Shown here one piece after another: positions 1 to 10,361 of a stretch of 64,000 bases of DNA (position 1 is the first letter of the stretch; each line of letters begins with the position of its first letter). The DNA comes from Phytophthora sp. 'mugwort'. Lineage: Eukaryota > Oomycota > Peronosporomycetes > Peronosporales > Peronosporaceae. Below the pieces are notes generated by a model. It did no database searches and had not been told where the DNA came from. It saw only the letters and a program-made list of their open reading frames with translations. Position numbers and translations under genes: made by a program. The stretch covers positions 4,154,001 to 4,218,000 of the forward strand of contig JAUCEF010000006.1 of the NCBI GenBank assembly GCA_033558025.1, given 5' to 3'.

Positions 1-1490
1 TACAAGGCCTGTGGGGTGAAACGTACCATAGAAAAAAAAGAAGCTGTCGTTTGGCTGTGCGAGCGAATGAAGTGATTCGCACTATGGATCGATCCACATG
101 GGAGGATACGACACGCGCACGCCTTCTCCCCGCATCTTGCGGCTTTTAAGGACAAGTGACTCTTAGAGGCAGGAGCATACTAGCGACCTTAACCGGTCGA
201 CTCGTATGGTGGTCGACTTTGTTAACGCGACCATCGCTGAGGTTGGGAAACTCCGCCAAGACTGGGCGGATTTTGGACGCCATCAGGAGTCTTCGACGAG
301 ATTCTTCAAGGTCGCAAGTCCCAGGACGAGTCCTTCCTCCACCACATCGATCTGCCAAACCCGGACTAAATTCGAGACGCGTTGGGGAACATGGAAAACG
401 TTGAAGACGTTGAGCGTCAGTGATGCAAGATGACCCGTTTATTTTCCAGAGCATGCGCGATGAAGCCTTACATTCTCGCTACTCGTCACTATCAAGATCA
501 CTAACCAAATGAAACCCCAAAACGTCTTCGCTTGCTGAGTCCTACTCCACTTCAAGTGGATTTCTCTCTCTCTCTCTAAGTCGGTCGCGTCTCCGATGAT
601 AATGGCCCTACCGGATTGAACGCACCCTCAACCATCGAACCTCAATGCTCCAACAAACGATACATGCTAAATTTCCCAGAGCGTCGAAACATGTCGACAA
701 TGAACGGCATCAAATCACGAGCGGTCGACCCCACGTAATAGCGTTGGAATACTGTGGTGTAGCGGGATCGGTCAAAATATGCTTAAGACCCGATCCGCTT
801 ACCAACTGACTCCAGACACCGACTAACGGAGGGGGTTCCCCGATGATCCGTGACCAGCTGAACTTGGTCTCACCTTGTGTGCAGGTCGGTGGGTTGGATC
901 TGCTCTCTTGGGACTCCGAAGGACGTAGCGATGTGGTGTTGAAGTGTTGAACGTCCTGGCGGGACGCGGGGATGCGTGGAGCAGCGCGGAAGTCATCGCT
1001 CTACTGCCATTATTGGTTCCGATCTGAAGTAGTCGACCTTCGATCAAGGGCCTGGTCTTGATCCGAGGCGGTGCTTACCGTGTGGCGTTGTTCCTTTCCT
1101 TTCCTTGAGTTGTTTGTCGCTTCCTTTATCGGGATCTTGCGAGTTGAAAGTCGAGACGATCGTCGGCCAAGCACCGAATGCCGATCGTTTGAGGTATGCG
1201 CTTGAGCAGAAGTTCGCTAGTGTGGGGGAAGAATCGGCCAATATACGATCCGATCTGTCACCACAACACTAGATCTGCTGGCTTGGACTAGCTGACACCT
1301 TGGTGGGCCAATGTAGTTTCCTTCCTTCGATACTTGAAAACCGCCTAAGCCGTACAATGCAAATTCGAGTCTGATTATTGTTTATCATTTTCTCGTCCTA
1401 TCCTACCATCCTGAACGCTATTTCGTACCACCCGAATCTCCTGATTCATGTCCTTTTTCAACCACTCAACACGTACCGTCTTCATACTTG
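1..1490. other. No gene recognised; decayed sequence
   Basis: I see no reading frame with a recognisable domain on either strand here. The open frames are short, overlap each other and look random. Only simple features stand out: a short CT run near 562-578 and a TTTCC-rich patch near 1090. The stretch borders the GATC-rich repeat and is probably old repeat-derived DNA. Confidence 0.5.
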
Positions 1491-1496
1491 CCCAAC

Positions 1497-2262
1497 CCCG
1501 AGGATGATTGCTGATCCAATCCCGATCTGCCAGATCGCGGATGTCGGAACTTGTGTATCGATCGGCGAATACCGATCGACCCGATCTGCTCGATTTTGAA
1601 TGTAAGATCGATCCGATCCGCCAGATCCCGGACGACGGGGTGTAGTCCGGTCTGCGAACGCCAGATCAGCCCGATCTTCCAAACCGTGGACGCCAGATCG
1701 GCCCAATCAGCCGGATCCCGCTATCGATCGGCTCGATCTGCCAGATCCCTGGTGGCGGATCGGTCCGCTCTTCCAGATCTCGTACGACGGAATGCCTGAC
1801 TATCTGCGAGTGCCGGATCGGCCCGAGCTTGGCTGGTCGTGCTGTGCCGGTCACCCACAGGTCCCCATCTCGGTCCCTTGCGCCGATCCTGAACCGCGTG
1901 ACACGATCGGTCTCAGATCATCCCGATCAAGGGCCGATCGGGTCCAACTGGAGCCAGATCCAGTCATATCAACTCCGTCACCGCTGGTCAGTCTTGATCG
2001 CTTATATCCATTCCCAGATCCAGACTCGGATATCTATCCGATCCTCCATCCGTTGGGCGGCTACGGTACAACAGATCCGGGCTCGATGGCTGCTCGACCT
2101 TGGTTTCTTTTCCCTTCGCCGGAGCATCCCTTTATGGCCCCGGATTAGGTCGAATGTCGTCCCGCTTTTACATCGTATCTTGATCTGGCTCGATCGTCCC
2201 CTTTCTCCTCCACTGGAGCCGCCTTTCTCACAGATCTGGCCATTTCTTGGGGATCTGATATT
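1497..2262. repeat. GATC-rich degenerate repeat region
   Basis: By hand I count more than 30 GATC tetranucleotides in about 770 bp, where chance predicts about three. Many sit in a recurring context of the form CCGATCTGCCAGATCCCGG, with recognisable anchors near 1522, 1613, 1671, 1732 and 1766. Spacing is irregular (about 34-91 bp), so this is an eroded tandem array rather than a clean satellite. Frames of 100-200 codons run through it on + because the motif lacks stops; their arginine/proline/isoleucine-rich translations reflect the repeat and are not proteins. Function unknown. Confidence 0.65.
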
Positions 2263-2275
2263 CTTGGTTGACGCT

Positions 2276-2327
2276 TCTCCGCAATACATTCTTTACGTTT
2301 GGCAACGTAAAGAATGTATTGCGGAGA
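2276..2327. repeat. Perfect 24-bp hairpin with 4-nt loop (first of a pair)
   Basis: Bases 2276-2299 are the exact reverse complement of 2304-2327, separated by the four bases TGGC. A perfect 24-bp stem with a tetraloop is far beyond chance. It touches a second hairpin at base 2327. No coding frame or transposase is associated. Confidence 0.85.
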
Positions 2328-2373
2328 TATCGGACCATCCCAATGCTTTTAAGGTATTGGGATGGTCCGATAT
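2327..2373. repeat. Perfect 18-bp hairpin abutting the previous one
   Basis: Bases 2327-2344 are the exact reverse complement of 2356-2373. The 11 bases between them can extend the stem with wobble pairs. The arms differ in sequence from the first hairpin, so this is not a duplicate. Together the two form a 98-bp double palindrome, which could be a folded small-RNA source, an excision or repair scar, or a miniature element. Confidence 0.8.
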
Positions 2374-3222
2374 GTCTACCTGCGCATTTCCCGTTTTTCA
2401 ATACTATCGAATTTCCGTGTCTGTGGATCGAGACCCCATCTAATATCTAAATCGAGTTTGACCTTGGATAAGGACAAACGCCCGCTCGCTTGGAGTACGC
2501 GAATTCTTGGCAGCATCTCACGAATTCCGTCCGGTCAAACGTTCCCACAGTGTCGTAGTAGTCAATGATGTCATGAACGCCAATCAAAACAAGCAACGAA
2601 AACGCTTGGCTTTCGTTGAAACTCACTGCGAATAGCCAATTTCTGACATCGAAGAGCATATACCGCTTTCGCAACATCCCCCTGTTGTCAAAGAGACTTC
2701 GCCTTTAATGACAACGTTCAGGTGGCTGCAATTATGGTGGCTTAGCTCTTCAACAAAATGAAAAAAATGTCACGCTGTTTGATATGAAAGGCGTTCCAAG
2801 ACTTTTCAAGTGAGTCCGAAATCATGGGTCATTCTCCACACACATCTTTTTGTGATATATTGAGCTGAAATTACTCACGAAATGCATCTTGGGCCTCGTC
2901 CAGATATGCCACAGATCTCCACTCAAAATCACGGAGCTACAATCGTTGCTGAGCCGAGAACTTTGTGTATGACGTAATCGTAACGCGTTGGTAGGTCCCT
3001 GTTTCCTCGCAAACACGAATCCAGTAGCTCACGGTCTTTGGCGGTTTTGTGTAAATCTCTGCCAAGTCTTTCCTTGAGGACCCGAGCTACTTGTAACCAT
3101 ACACATATACACAAACAGTGAAATACCGTGTTTGGGTGGGTATGTTGCATAGTAGCTGCAATTTTCATCTTATCATACGTTTATAGTACCGATCTGAGTT
3201 ATCCACCTACGTCGCGAGCAAA
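2374..3222. other. No gene recognised
   Basis: Nothing with a recognisable domain, RNA fold or repeat was found here on either strand. The open frames are under 80 codons with no consistent composition. Confidence 0.45.
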
Positions 3223-3414
3223 GTTAGAAACACGAGAACTCCACAACAGCCACGGGAGTTCCATAGCAGTCACGAGGGATCCAAGAGCGATCCGAGAGAT
3301 CCACAAGTGCGACACGAGAGGTACACGGAAGACACAAGTGCCGCACGGGCGACCCAATAGTCTCAGGGTGACACGTGAACCACGCTGGTAACACGGAGAG
3401 AATCCCAAGGATAA

Positions 3415-3479
3415 GTGAAGAAGCTTGTAGAGGCTGGTGTCGATCCAAGAGCGACACCAGACTCGACAAGCTTCTTCAC
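3415..3479. repeat. 28-bp inverted repeat with 9-nt spacer
   Basis: Bases 3415-3442 and 3452-3479 are reverse complements over 28 positions with two mismatches. Upstream (3224-3410) the sequence has an irregular CACGAG/CACGGG-rich periodicity. The block lies just before the degraded gag of the Ty3/gypsy element, so it may belong to an LTR or leader region, but I could not identify LTR ends. Confidence 0.7.
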
Positions 3480-4014
3480 GACTGTGATGGGGTCGAGTTG
3501 CAGCCTGAAATTCCAGCCAATGGGAGAGCCCTGTCGATTGCTCGGGTGAATCCACGATTCGCCCCCGTTGGCAGAATATAGCCGGGATTTACAAAATTAA
3601 TAGTTGGTAGAACGACTCTATCACACGTGCTTAGTACGCTTACGCGTCGGGTCGCTCCACTAGAAGAACGGAGGTTCTTCTTTCACCGCGATTTCTCACA
3701 GCACACGCTGGATTCCAGTCAAGACGAGGTGGTTGGCGCGTCGAAGTTGAGGATGTACGTCGGTAAACACACTCCCAATGCCGACGTATCCCAGCGGTGT
3801 GATTTGATGAGCTTTACCAAATCCTGTGGTATAACTTGTAGAAGTCCGTGCGCGCTTTCTTTATAGCGCAGGAATCGTCGACAGACAAAACTCAAGCACT
3901 CGCCGAGTAACGGAGCCTCCTTGTCCTTTTGATGAAAGCTGGCGGTTTTGTTCGAGCTATAACCTTGAAGCAGACCCAGTTTATAGAGACTCTCGCGCAC
4001 ACGAAACAGGTCAC

Positions 4015-4899
4015 TGAGCTCAAGCTGGAAGGTGTGAAATGACCTACATACAACGGTACCCTGAACGAGTCATTTGCGATTTACAAACAACAGATTGACC
4101 AGTACTTTCAGGCTAAGGATATCGCATATAAGGAGGCAGCCCTGAAGATAGGATGTTGACTGTGATAGCTGGAACGGTGAAGCATGGTGCGGCACACTGG
4201 TACATGGCGGAAATGGAAACTTTTGCGAATGTTGACGACTTCAATATGAAGTTGGAAGCCGAGTTCGTTCTGAAGAGCCTGCAGGCGCGTCTGAGAGAGC
4301 AGATGAACGACTTCAAAGAGCGCAGTTGCTAGGACTTGTCTGACTATGTATGCAAGTATCGCGACTTGGTGGCACAAGTCACAAAGATGGAGGAACTGTA
4401 CAAAATCAGTTACTTTTTGCGTGGACTATCGTCCAGTGTATGTGAAGAGGTTCAATACAGGCGCTGCCAGACGCTTGCGAAAGCTGTAATAACAGCGTTA
4501 GACTATGATCGATCTCATCCTCATGATGGGCGTTCGGATGGAAACAAAAAGTTTCGTAAGTACCGAACATACGAACGACAACACACGAACGGCGGTGATG
4601 CGGCGGAGCCAATGGAAATTGATAGCGTGCATGAACCATCAAGAGATGAATGCATGAACCTGTGTTTCAGGCGTGGAAGCGCTGCTAATAGGGAGCAGCA
4701 GAAAGCCAGAAGACACCCACCGAGGTATAACCATTCGAATCAACGACGTGATTGTGGGCAGGCAAGGATGAATATGACCAATCATAATGATGACACCCCG
4801 ATGACACCACGGAAACGGTTGTCTTGGAGCATTTGGCCATGGGTGCAACGGACATCCAAGAGCAAATGGCGACGCAAGAAAAGACCATACAGTCCATAA
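4015..4899 (+). pseudogene. Ty3/gypsy gag (broken)
   Basis: The upstream part, with frame breaks near 4040 and 4155, encodes capsid-like sequence including HWYMAEMETFAN and LREQMNDFK. A stop at about 4330 interrupts it, and the frame resumes at 4336 with YVCKYRDLV and ISYFLRGL, which match the Retrotrans_gag core. The C-terminal part is basic and Arg/Asn-rich, as in nucleocapsid regions, with a poor Cys motif (CMNLCF) instead of a clean CCHC knuckle. Gag would package the element RNA; this copy cannot be translated whole. Confidence 0.75.
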
Positions 4900-5879
4900 C
4901 TCCAGAAGCTGACTAAACTATACCTGTCATGTCGGAAGGAACTAGTAAACATATCGACGGAAGATATGGCCTGCGGACAGAAACGCGATCCTATATAAAA
5001 TCTAAGTGCAAGAGCAGACTACAAAGACGCTGGTTATGGCCTATCATCCTGATTGGTTACTAATTATCTTTGTTTTGACGAATAACGCCAATCAAACTGA
5101 CCTCACTTCAAAATTGAAAACAACTATTTACAGCTCGATGCCTTGTAAAGCATATGACAAATTGTTTATTAGGCGATTTTAAAATACTCGTGCCGGTGCC
5201 GAATTGGTTCATGCATTATCCTGTACTAGTACACAGTACAACTAATCTTCCAAATATTTAGCATTCTTTTACAGAGTAATATCGTTTTGCAATGAGGTAC
5301 ATTAATGTCATTTTCTTAGAACTATCTAACGCCACCTAATGCCCATTCCCTATGAGAGCCATGCCAGCACACAAAGTAGTATCGTGCCAAAATTAGAATC
5401 GCACCCGTCGGATATTTTGAAGGCTCATTTGTTTCAATTATTCTGTTCGGTACTGCCTTCACAATGAAAAGGATAAGAAGGTCTTTTTTCTTACCTGCAC
5501 CAAACTTAATGTTAATTTGCAATTAGAAATGTGGAGCTCATACAATTATGAACCCCAATTCTTATCTCAGCATACTGTACCACCCATCTAGCAAGACAGA
5601 ACAATACCTAAAAAAACTCTTCTTCGCCGCATAAAACAAACGCGAAAAACCGTTTTTTTGTAGTCTGACTGTGATTGACTATAATACTTTCCATAGTGAA
5701 CGGCTGGGAAGATTTGACTAGAGTGGTATAGGCCATAAGTTTCGTACAGGCCGTGTCTTTCTCGATATATGTATCGCGAATCGTTATTAATGGAAGTAAC
5801 TGATATGTGTGAATCGCATTCAGGGGGGCAGTTGGTATTGCATGGATCGCAACCAACAAGTACGTCACATAACCAAAAG

Positions 5880-6430
5880 GTTAATGTAGCACAGCTTAGT
5901 ACAAGCTCGAGCCTGTTCATCCGGAAGGGAAGAATAACTAAATGTAAGTTTGAGTTTACTGGATACTGGTGCTTGTAAAAGCATGATCAGGCCTGTATCG
6001 CAACCGCTGTGCTCGCTTCACGGAAGTTACAAGCAACATGGTTCGATGGAACGGTGACTGCTAGACAGGAAGTCTAGCATAAGCTACGGTTGAAATGGAT
6101 GTCTACATATTTCCGTCCACGGAGCTTGTAGAATGGCAGTTACCAGACCCACAAGAGGTGATTTTTGGTAAACCTGGTTTGTCCAGTACAATCCGATAGT
6201 GAATTGGCAGACAGGAGACGTCGAAATTTCGGAGAGGTTTTACTTCGTGGAAGCCGATGGACCCACATTCACCTATCGCAATAAACAAGGCGACTACGTA
6301 CAAGTCTTTTATGCTGAGAGCGAGAAGTTGAAATCTATTCCTGAACCTATCCGCAAGGTTGTTCTTGATGTATTTGTGAAAGTTTTCCTTGATATTTACC
6401 CGATAACTCCCACCGTCGCGAGAGGTTAGT
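5880..6430 (+). pseudogene. Aspartic protease and pro-RT linker (broken)
   Basis: A +-strand frame reads LDTGAC near 5962, the active-site D-T-G-A signature of retropepsins. Downstream, with frameshifts, the linker toward reverse transcriptase is recognisable (PIVNWQTGDVE near 6190). The protein context matches the usual gag-pro-pol order. Several stops show that it is inactive. Confidence 0.6.
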
Positions 6431-6496
6431 AACTTCGAGTTAGAGCTGAAAGAAGGCGCTAACACCAAGCTCGAGACCTCCGTTTCGCTTGCCAAA

Positions 6497-7024
6497 ATGG
6501 AGCAAGATGCCCTCGACGAATTTGTGGAGAAGAACTTGCGTAAAGGGTGGGTCGAATTGTTAGATTCACCCTGGGCGTCGAACATCTTTCCCATTCCAAA
6601 GAAACATCCCTTTCGCCAAAAAATTCAGTTACGCTGGGTAATTGACTATCGATACGTTAATCACTTTAGTATTATAGCCAAAATTATTCTAGTTGTAATT
6701 GAGGAACTCTTCAATCGCATGGTTAAGTCTGACGTATTTACCCTGATAGATCTTGCGCAAGGATATCACCAAATTATGGTGATAAAGTCGAGTCGACCAT
6801 ATACTGTGTTTCGAACGTACAAGGAAACATATCAATGGTGTGTTGCACCTATGGGTGTGGCTGGAATGCCAAGAACATGGTCACGGATCAGCGTACTCTT
6901 TTCGAGAAGTTTGACTTTGTCGTCGTGTCTCTAGATGATATCTGCATCTTTTCCAGCAGTATGACGGAACAGGTAAAGCATCTAGGCAAGGTTTGTGAAG
7001 TACTGCGTCGAGAAAAGCTCTTAC
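6497..7024 (+). pseudogene. Reverse transcriptase, 5' part (broken)
   Basis: The frame from 6497 carries SPWASNIFPIPKK, RWVIDYRYVN and the LIDLAQGYHQI segment (palm motif A), then a frameshift near 6880 leads into VSLDDICIFS, where the catalytic motif normally reads YxDD with tyrosine. Here serine precedes L-D-D. These are standard Ty3/gypsy RT blocks. The frame stops at the border of the inserted hairpin element near 7025 and resumes after it. Confidence 0.8.
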
Positions 7025-7312
7025 GCTAACCGGTCAAACTTGAACCGGTTAGCCTAACCTAGGGATGGTTTTGCACGAGTTCGGAATGGTTCAAAACTAT
7101 TTGGGGAACGTGACGTTCCAACCCAGTCGAGAACAGGTGTCATGGCCCTCAAAAATGGAGGAGTCGACAGGAAACGTATTGCCCTGTCTCACCCCTAAAA
7201 CCTGTCTCTGTAGGGCTTAACCTTATAGGGCCGAGAAAAACGTGACCATGCTTGGTCCTTTGGTTTAAGATCCGTGTGCGGAGCACGCGAACTTAAACCT
7301 AGGGTTCATATG
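7025..7312. mobile_element. Nested hairpin-bearing repeat, copy 1, inside the RT gene
   Basis: RT coding stops at a leucine-tyrosine-alanine-asparagine position near 7027 and resumes at about 7313 with GQPKVALLGHV. About 285 bp of unrelated DNA lies between. It starts with a 10-bp-stem hairpin (7025-7053) and ends with a larger imperfect hairpin (7262-7299). A second diverged copy lies in opposite orientation at 63747-63910. With no coding capacity it is a small non-autonomous element; its class is not clear to me. Confidence 0.7.
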
Positions 7313-8037
7313 GACAACCGAAAGTAGCGTTGCTGGGTCACGTAGTAATCGAAGATGGGTTGAAGTTAGATCATCGCCAGACGAAGGCAATTGCTAAGGA
7401 TCTCGGCCCTATTTCGATGAAAGTGCTATGACCTTTCTTGGCGTAGCCGGATACTATCGCAGGTTCATCTGTGATTTCGCAAAGTTTGCACGTCCTCTAA
7501 GCGCATTAACTCAAACACAGACACCGAGGACCTGGGAAGATGAGCCCGACAATGCTTTCCTCGCGCTCAAACTACTAACAGCTCCTTCTCGTGTGTTGGC
7601 CATGCACGTTTATGCGCATTTAACTTCTTCGGAAAGAATGCAATCGGATGGTCGACACTATCGTACTTCTGGGACAGACTCAACCCCATGCAGTATCCAG
7701 ATGCACCGGTAGTTACGATAAACGGTCGTGTAAAATCCGGCAACTTCAACGTTGGCGCTTGTTGAAGTACAAGTATGTTAAAACATCAAAGGAAAAGTGG
7801 AAGCATTACCTACATGGACGTCCGTTTGATGTATACATAAACAGTTCGGCGTGTTCATGGATGTTGCTCATCCTCGCGTATCGCCAAAACGGCTCGCTTC
7901 TTAACGCATTACTCCACTTTATGTTTACGTTAAATCACGTGCATCGTAAAGCTAATGTGGTGGCGACGAGTTATCGCGACCTCCGATGTCAGATTCGGAC
8001 GAGATCGAAGATAATCCAGCTCCACTACCCGACGTGA
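7313..8037 (+). pseudogene. RT end and RNase H region (broken, internally inverted)
   Basis: After the insertion the RT frame resumes (LLGHV, near 7340). From 7428 comes FLGVAGYYRRFI, the start of the RNase H connection, then KWKHYLHGRPF and NHVHRKANVV near 7800-7960, which belong to the RNase H end. The block that should lie between them is on the opposite strand (7567-7749). Downstream integrase is not seen. Confidence 0.75.
7567..7749 (-). pseudogene. Inverted internal RNase H segment
   Basis: On the minus strand this reads as the middle of a Ty3/gypsy RNase H, with PFIVTTGASGYCMG (normally TDASG, catalytic Asp here Gly), HPIAFFPKKLNAH and WPTHEKELL. Flanking RT and RNase H parts are on +. 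So about 180 bp of coding sequence has flipped in place. Confidence 0.8.
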
Positions 8038-8109
8038 TGTACGCTGTTCACGATTGTGATGACTCCGTAACCAACACGTAGTGTATACGCTGGAGCAGAT
8101 GGTTCAATC

Positions 8110-8970
8110 ATCAGTGTTAAGTCGTTTGTCGGTCGAAGCCTCCCACCTCATTCTCGACGATGTCGACTTATGGGGGGAGGAAATCGTCCGATTGGGGTAC
8201 CGCAAGAGCATGTCAACAGCGTCGATTTCCGTTATGTGAGTCCGCACTTGCCCGCTGACTAGAAGGAGGAGTTTCAACTCGGGTATATGGGCGATCTGGC
8301 GGTGACCCGGGCCCCCAAGCAACTCGACTCTAAACCCACGCAAGTGCATATTCGATTTATTGGGCCGACTTTCGAGTACTGCGCTGCTGTCGATTGGCCA
8401 TCTCCCATGTTGTTGCAGACTCGACCGTCCTGGCGCCCTACGTTACGCTGAAGCCGTCGCCAAGCTCTACAGCGTCGGTGTGCGGCAGGGGGTGTTGTGG
8501 AGCATCGAGAGATGGAACGGTCTGCTTCCCAGCGTCTTCATTAACTACTGGAAGAAGGAGGCCTGTTTGACTACTACACGTCCGAGTACCCGGATCCGAA
8601 CGCGGAGGAGGCATATGAACGAGCTGGGAGAGATGCTGTCGCGTCTGCACCCCTCGAATCCTATGATCGGTAGAAGAGCTGTTAGACCGATCAGAAGAGA
8701 ACATCCTCGCGGATGAGCCAGCGGATGAAGATTTCTGCCGGGTAGTGGAGTGAGAACAGTTGCGGCAAGATGGCGATGTAGGCGGTCTCGAAGAAGAAGA
8801 TGATTGTGCTGCTACCGAGCCAACGCCAGATAATCTGTCCACAGAATAGCTAAATGAGCGTCTTCAACGGATGGCACAATTTCTCGTCTGCGCCGATGCG
8901 ATAGGGGTGCCTTCAAGAGAGATTGTCGGGCTTCGAGCGATGCAGATAGTGATTAGATAGGAGTTTGCGC
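8110..8970 (+). pseudogene. Gag-like or repeat-encoded ORF remnant
   Basis: Reading + with several frame changes gives coherent acidic coding sequence: LDDVDLWGEEIVRLGYR near 8155, GPTFEYCAAVDW near 8362, FDYYTSEYPDPNAEEAYER near 8567, and EENILADEPADEDF near 8695. Its composition and position beside retroelement parts suggest a gag-type protein of another element. I do not recognise a named domain. Stops in every frame make it a relic. Confidence 0.45.
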
Positions 8971-10310
8971 GTAGGCAAGACCGCAATCAGCAAAGTCAAT
9001 GCCGACTTCTTCGGACATCTCGCATCAGGCCTTAGCAATAGTTAAAAACCTTTGTGTAGTGATAATGAGGCTTCTGTATCACAAAACGCTAAGTAGAGGG
9101 CAGAGGCACGTTTGACTTGTGCTTGTATGGTGTCGGTCATTGAGAACCCTCCTCGTATACAATTCAGGATATCACGACCGAGAGGATTGTCAGTACGTAT
9201 TAAAACTACATCAAGGATACAACGGGAAGTCAGAGATGCTGATTAATCTGCCCCCCTGGCATGGTTCTAATGAAGCTAAAAGCGGAGCAATTACACGGGA
9301 TTTCATAGTCGTAGCGCGACTTTGTTATTTTATGTGGTCTAAGCCGAATGAAATGGCCTGATCGTCTTTTTGTCGTCCATGACGGCGAATGAATCGCAGC
9401 GTCGTTGCGTCGTTTATCAGGGACGGTAGGCCATGTTTATGTGTCATCTGCAGCTACAACATGTACAATAGTAGTATAAATACAGTAGAACATGATGTGC
9501 ATGTTTGCAAACAGCCGCGATCCGCGAACCGGCTGCCAGTTTTTAAATTTGAATGGGATAAGCTGGGCTATTAAAATACAAGCAGCAAATATTAAACAGT
9601 ACTAAAAATATTGTATAATTACGCCGCGCGATACACAGCGCAGAAATGAGGTAGATACACACGAACGGCTCGTACAGCTCGGAGCAGCGCGACAACGCCC
9701 CAGTGTGCGGTCCTGCTGTGGTATCTACAGTCTTTAGTTGTGACCCAGTTGCTTGACAACACAGACACCGATATCGACGAGTCGTCGACGGCGGTGGCAA
9801 CGACGAGGATTTCTTCTCCACTGTTGATTGCTTGCAACGGTCCATTTGTTATGTACTACTCTTGCGTTTGGGCTCCCCAAGCTCGAGCTTTTTTAGACTC
9901 CTCGTATTTCTGCCGTATGGCTTGCAGAAAGAAAACCAGGGTGAATGCTCCTAATACTTGAAGTCGTTATATATCTTACCTTCGTCACCATTAATTAAAC
10001 ATTTTTGCAGTACTCGCAAACTTTACTTATCATGTAGGCCGAGGTTTACTTAGGTGTTGTGGCTTTGGTGACCTTCTCACAAGAAGTATGAGGCTAGGGT
10101 CGTGATATGTATTCTTGTTCCTGCTCACACGCGCTGAGGTGCTCTTAAATTTATATGCGCCGAAGGCTCACGATGTACACGAAAGTCATGCTGTTTAGCA
10201 CTCACGCATACCTTAGCGAACAACGGGATAATAATTTATGATTTACAAGCGCCGTCTCTACTACCTTATGGGATAGACCCCGGTTACTAATTTCATCTCT
10301 GCGTGAGTGA
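8971..10310. other. Intergenic; no gene recognised
   Basis: Only short unrelated frames occur, for example 80 codons at 9119-9361 and about 73 codons at 9740-9961, none with a domain I recognise. The stretch separates the repeat-rich left end from the NLP gene and contains its upstream region. Confidence 0.5.
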
Positions 10311-10316
10311 CATCAG

Positions 10317-10333
10317 TCATTTTGTATTTCTCC
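10317..10333 (+). promoter_or_regulatory. Oomycete Inr/FPR-type core promoter of the NLP gene
   Basis: TCATTTTGTATTTCTCC lies about 30 bases before the NLP ATG. It fits the known oomycete initiator followed by the flanking promoter region (roughly YCATTYY-N-CAWTTT-NYY) with one mismatch. Transcription would start near the CA at 10318-10319, giving a 5' leader of about 45 nt, typical for oomycetes. Confidence 0.65.
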
Positions 10334-10361
10334 AGTCTCAACACAACCTTCACTTCGGACG

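Larger units (their letters stand above)
4015..8037 (+). mobile_element. Degraded Ty3/gypsy-type retrotransposon (gag-pro-RT-RNase H)
   Basis: In order on + there are a gag core (from about 4015), a retroviral-type aspartic protease signature (LDTGAC near 5962), reverse transcriptase (about 6200-7030, resuming after 7312), and the RNase H/connection region (about 7430-8000). All parts have stops and frameshifts. No integrase and no clear LTR pair are visible, so this is a dead, truncated copy. It is interrupted at about 7025-7312 by an unrelated element, and one internal RNase H segment is inverted. Confidence 0.8.

Noticed and set aside
1792..2443. Long plus-strand frames (118 and 204 codons) across the GATC repeat
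   Set aside because: They arise because the repeat lacks stops; composition is repeat-driven and the longer frame runs straight through both hairpins.
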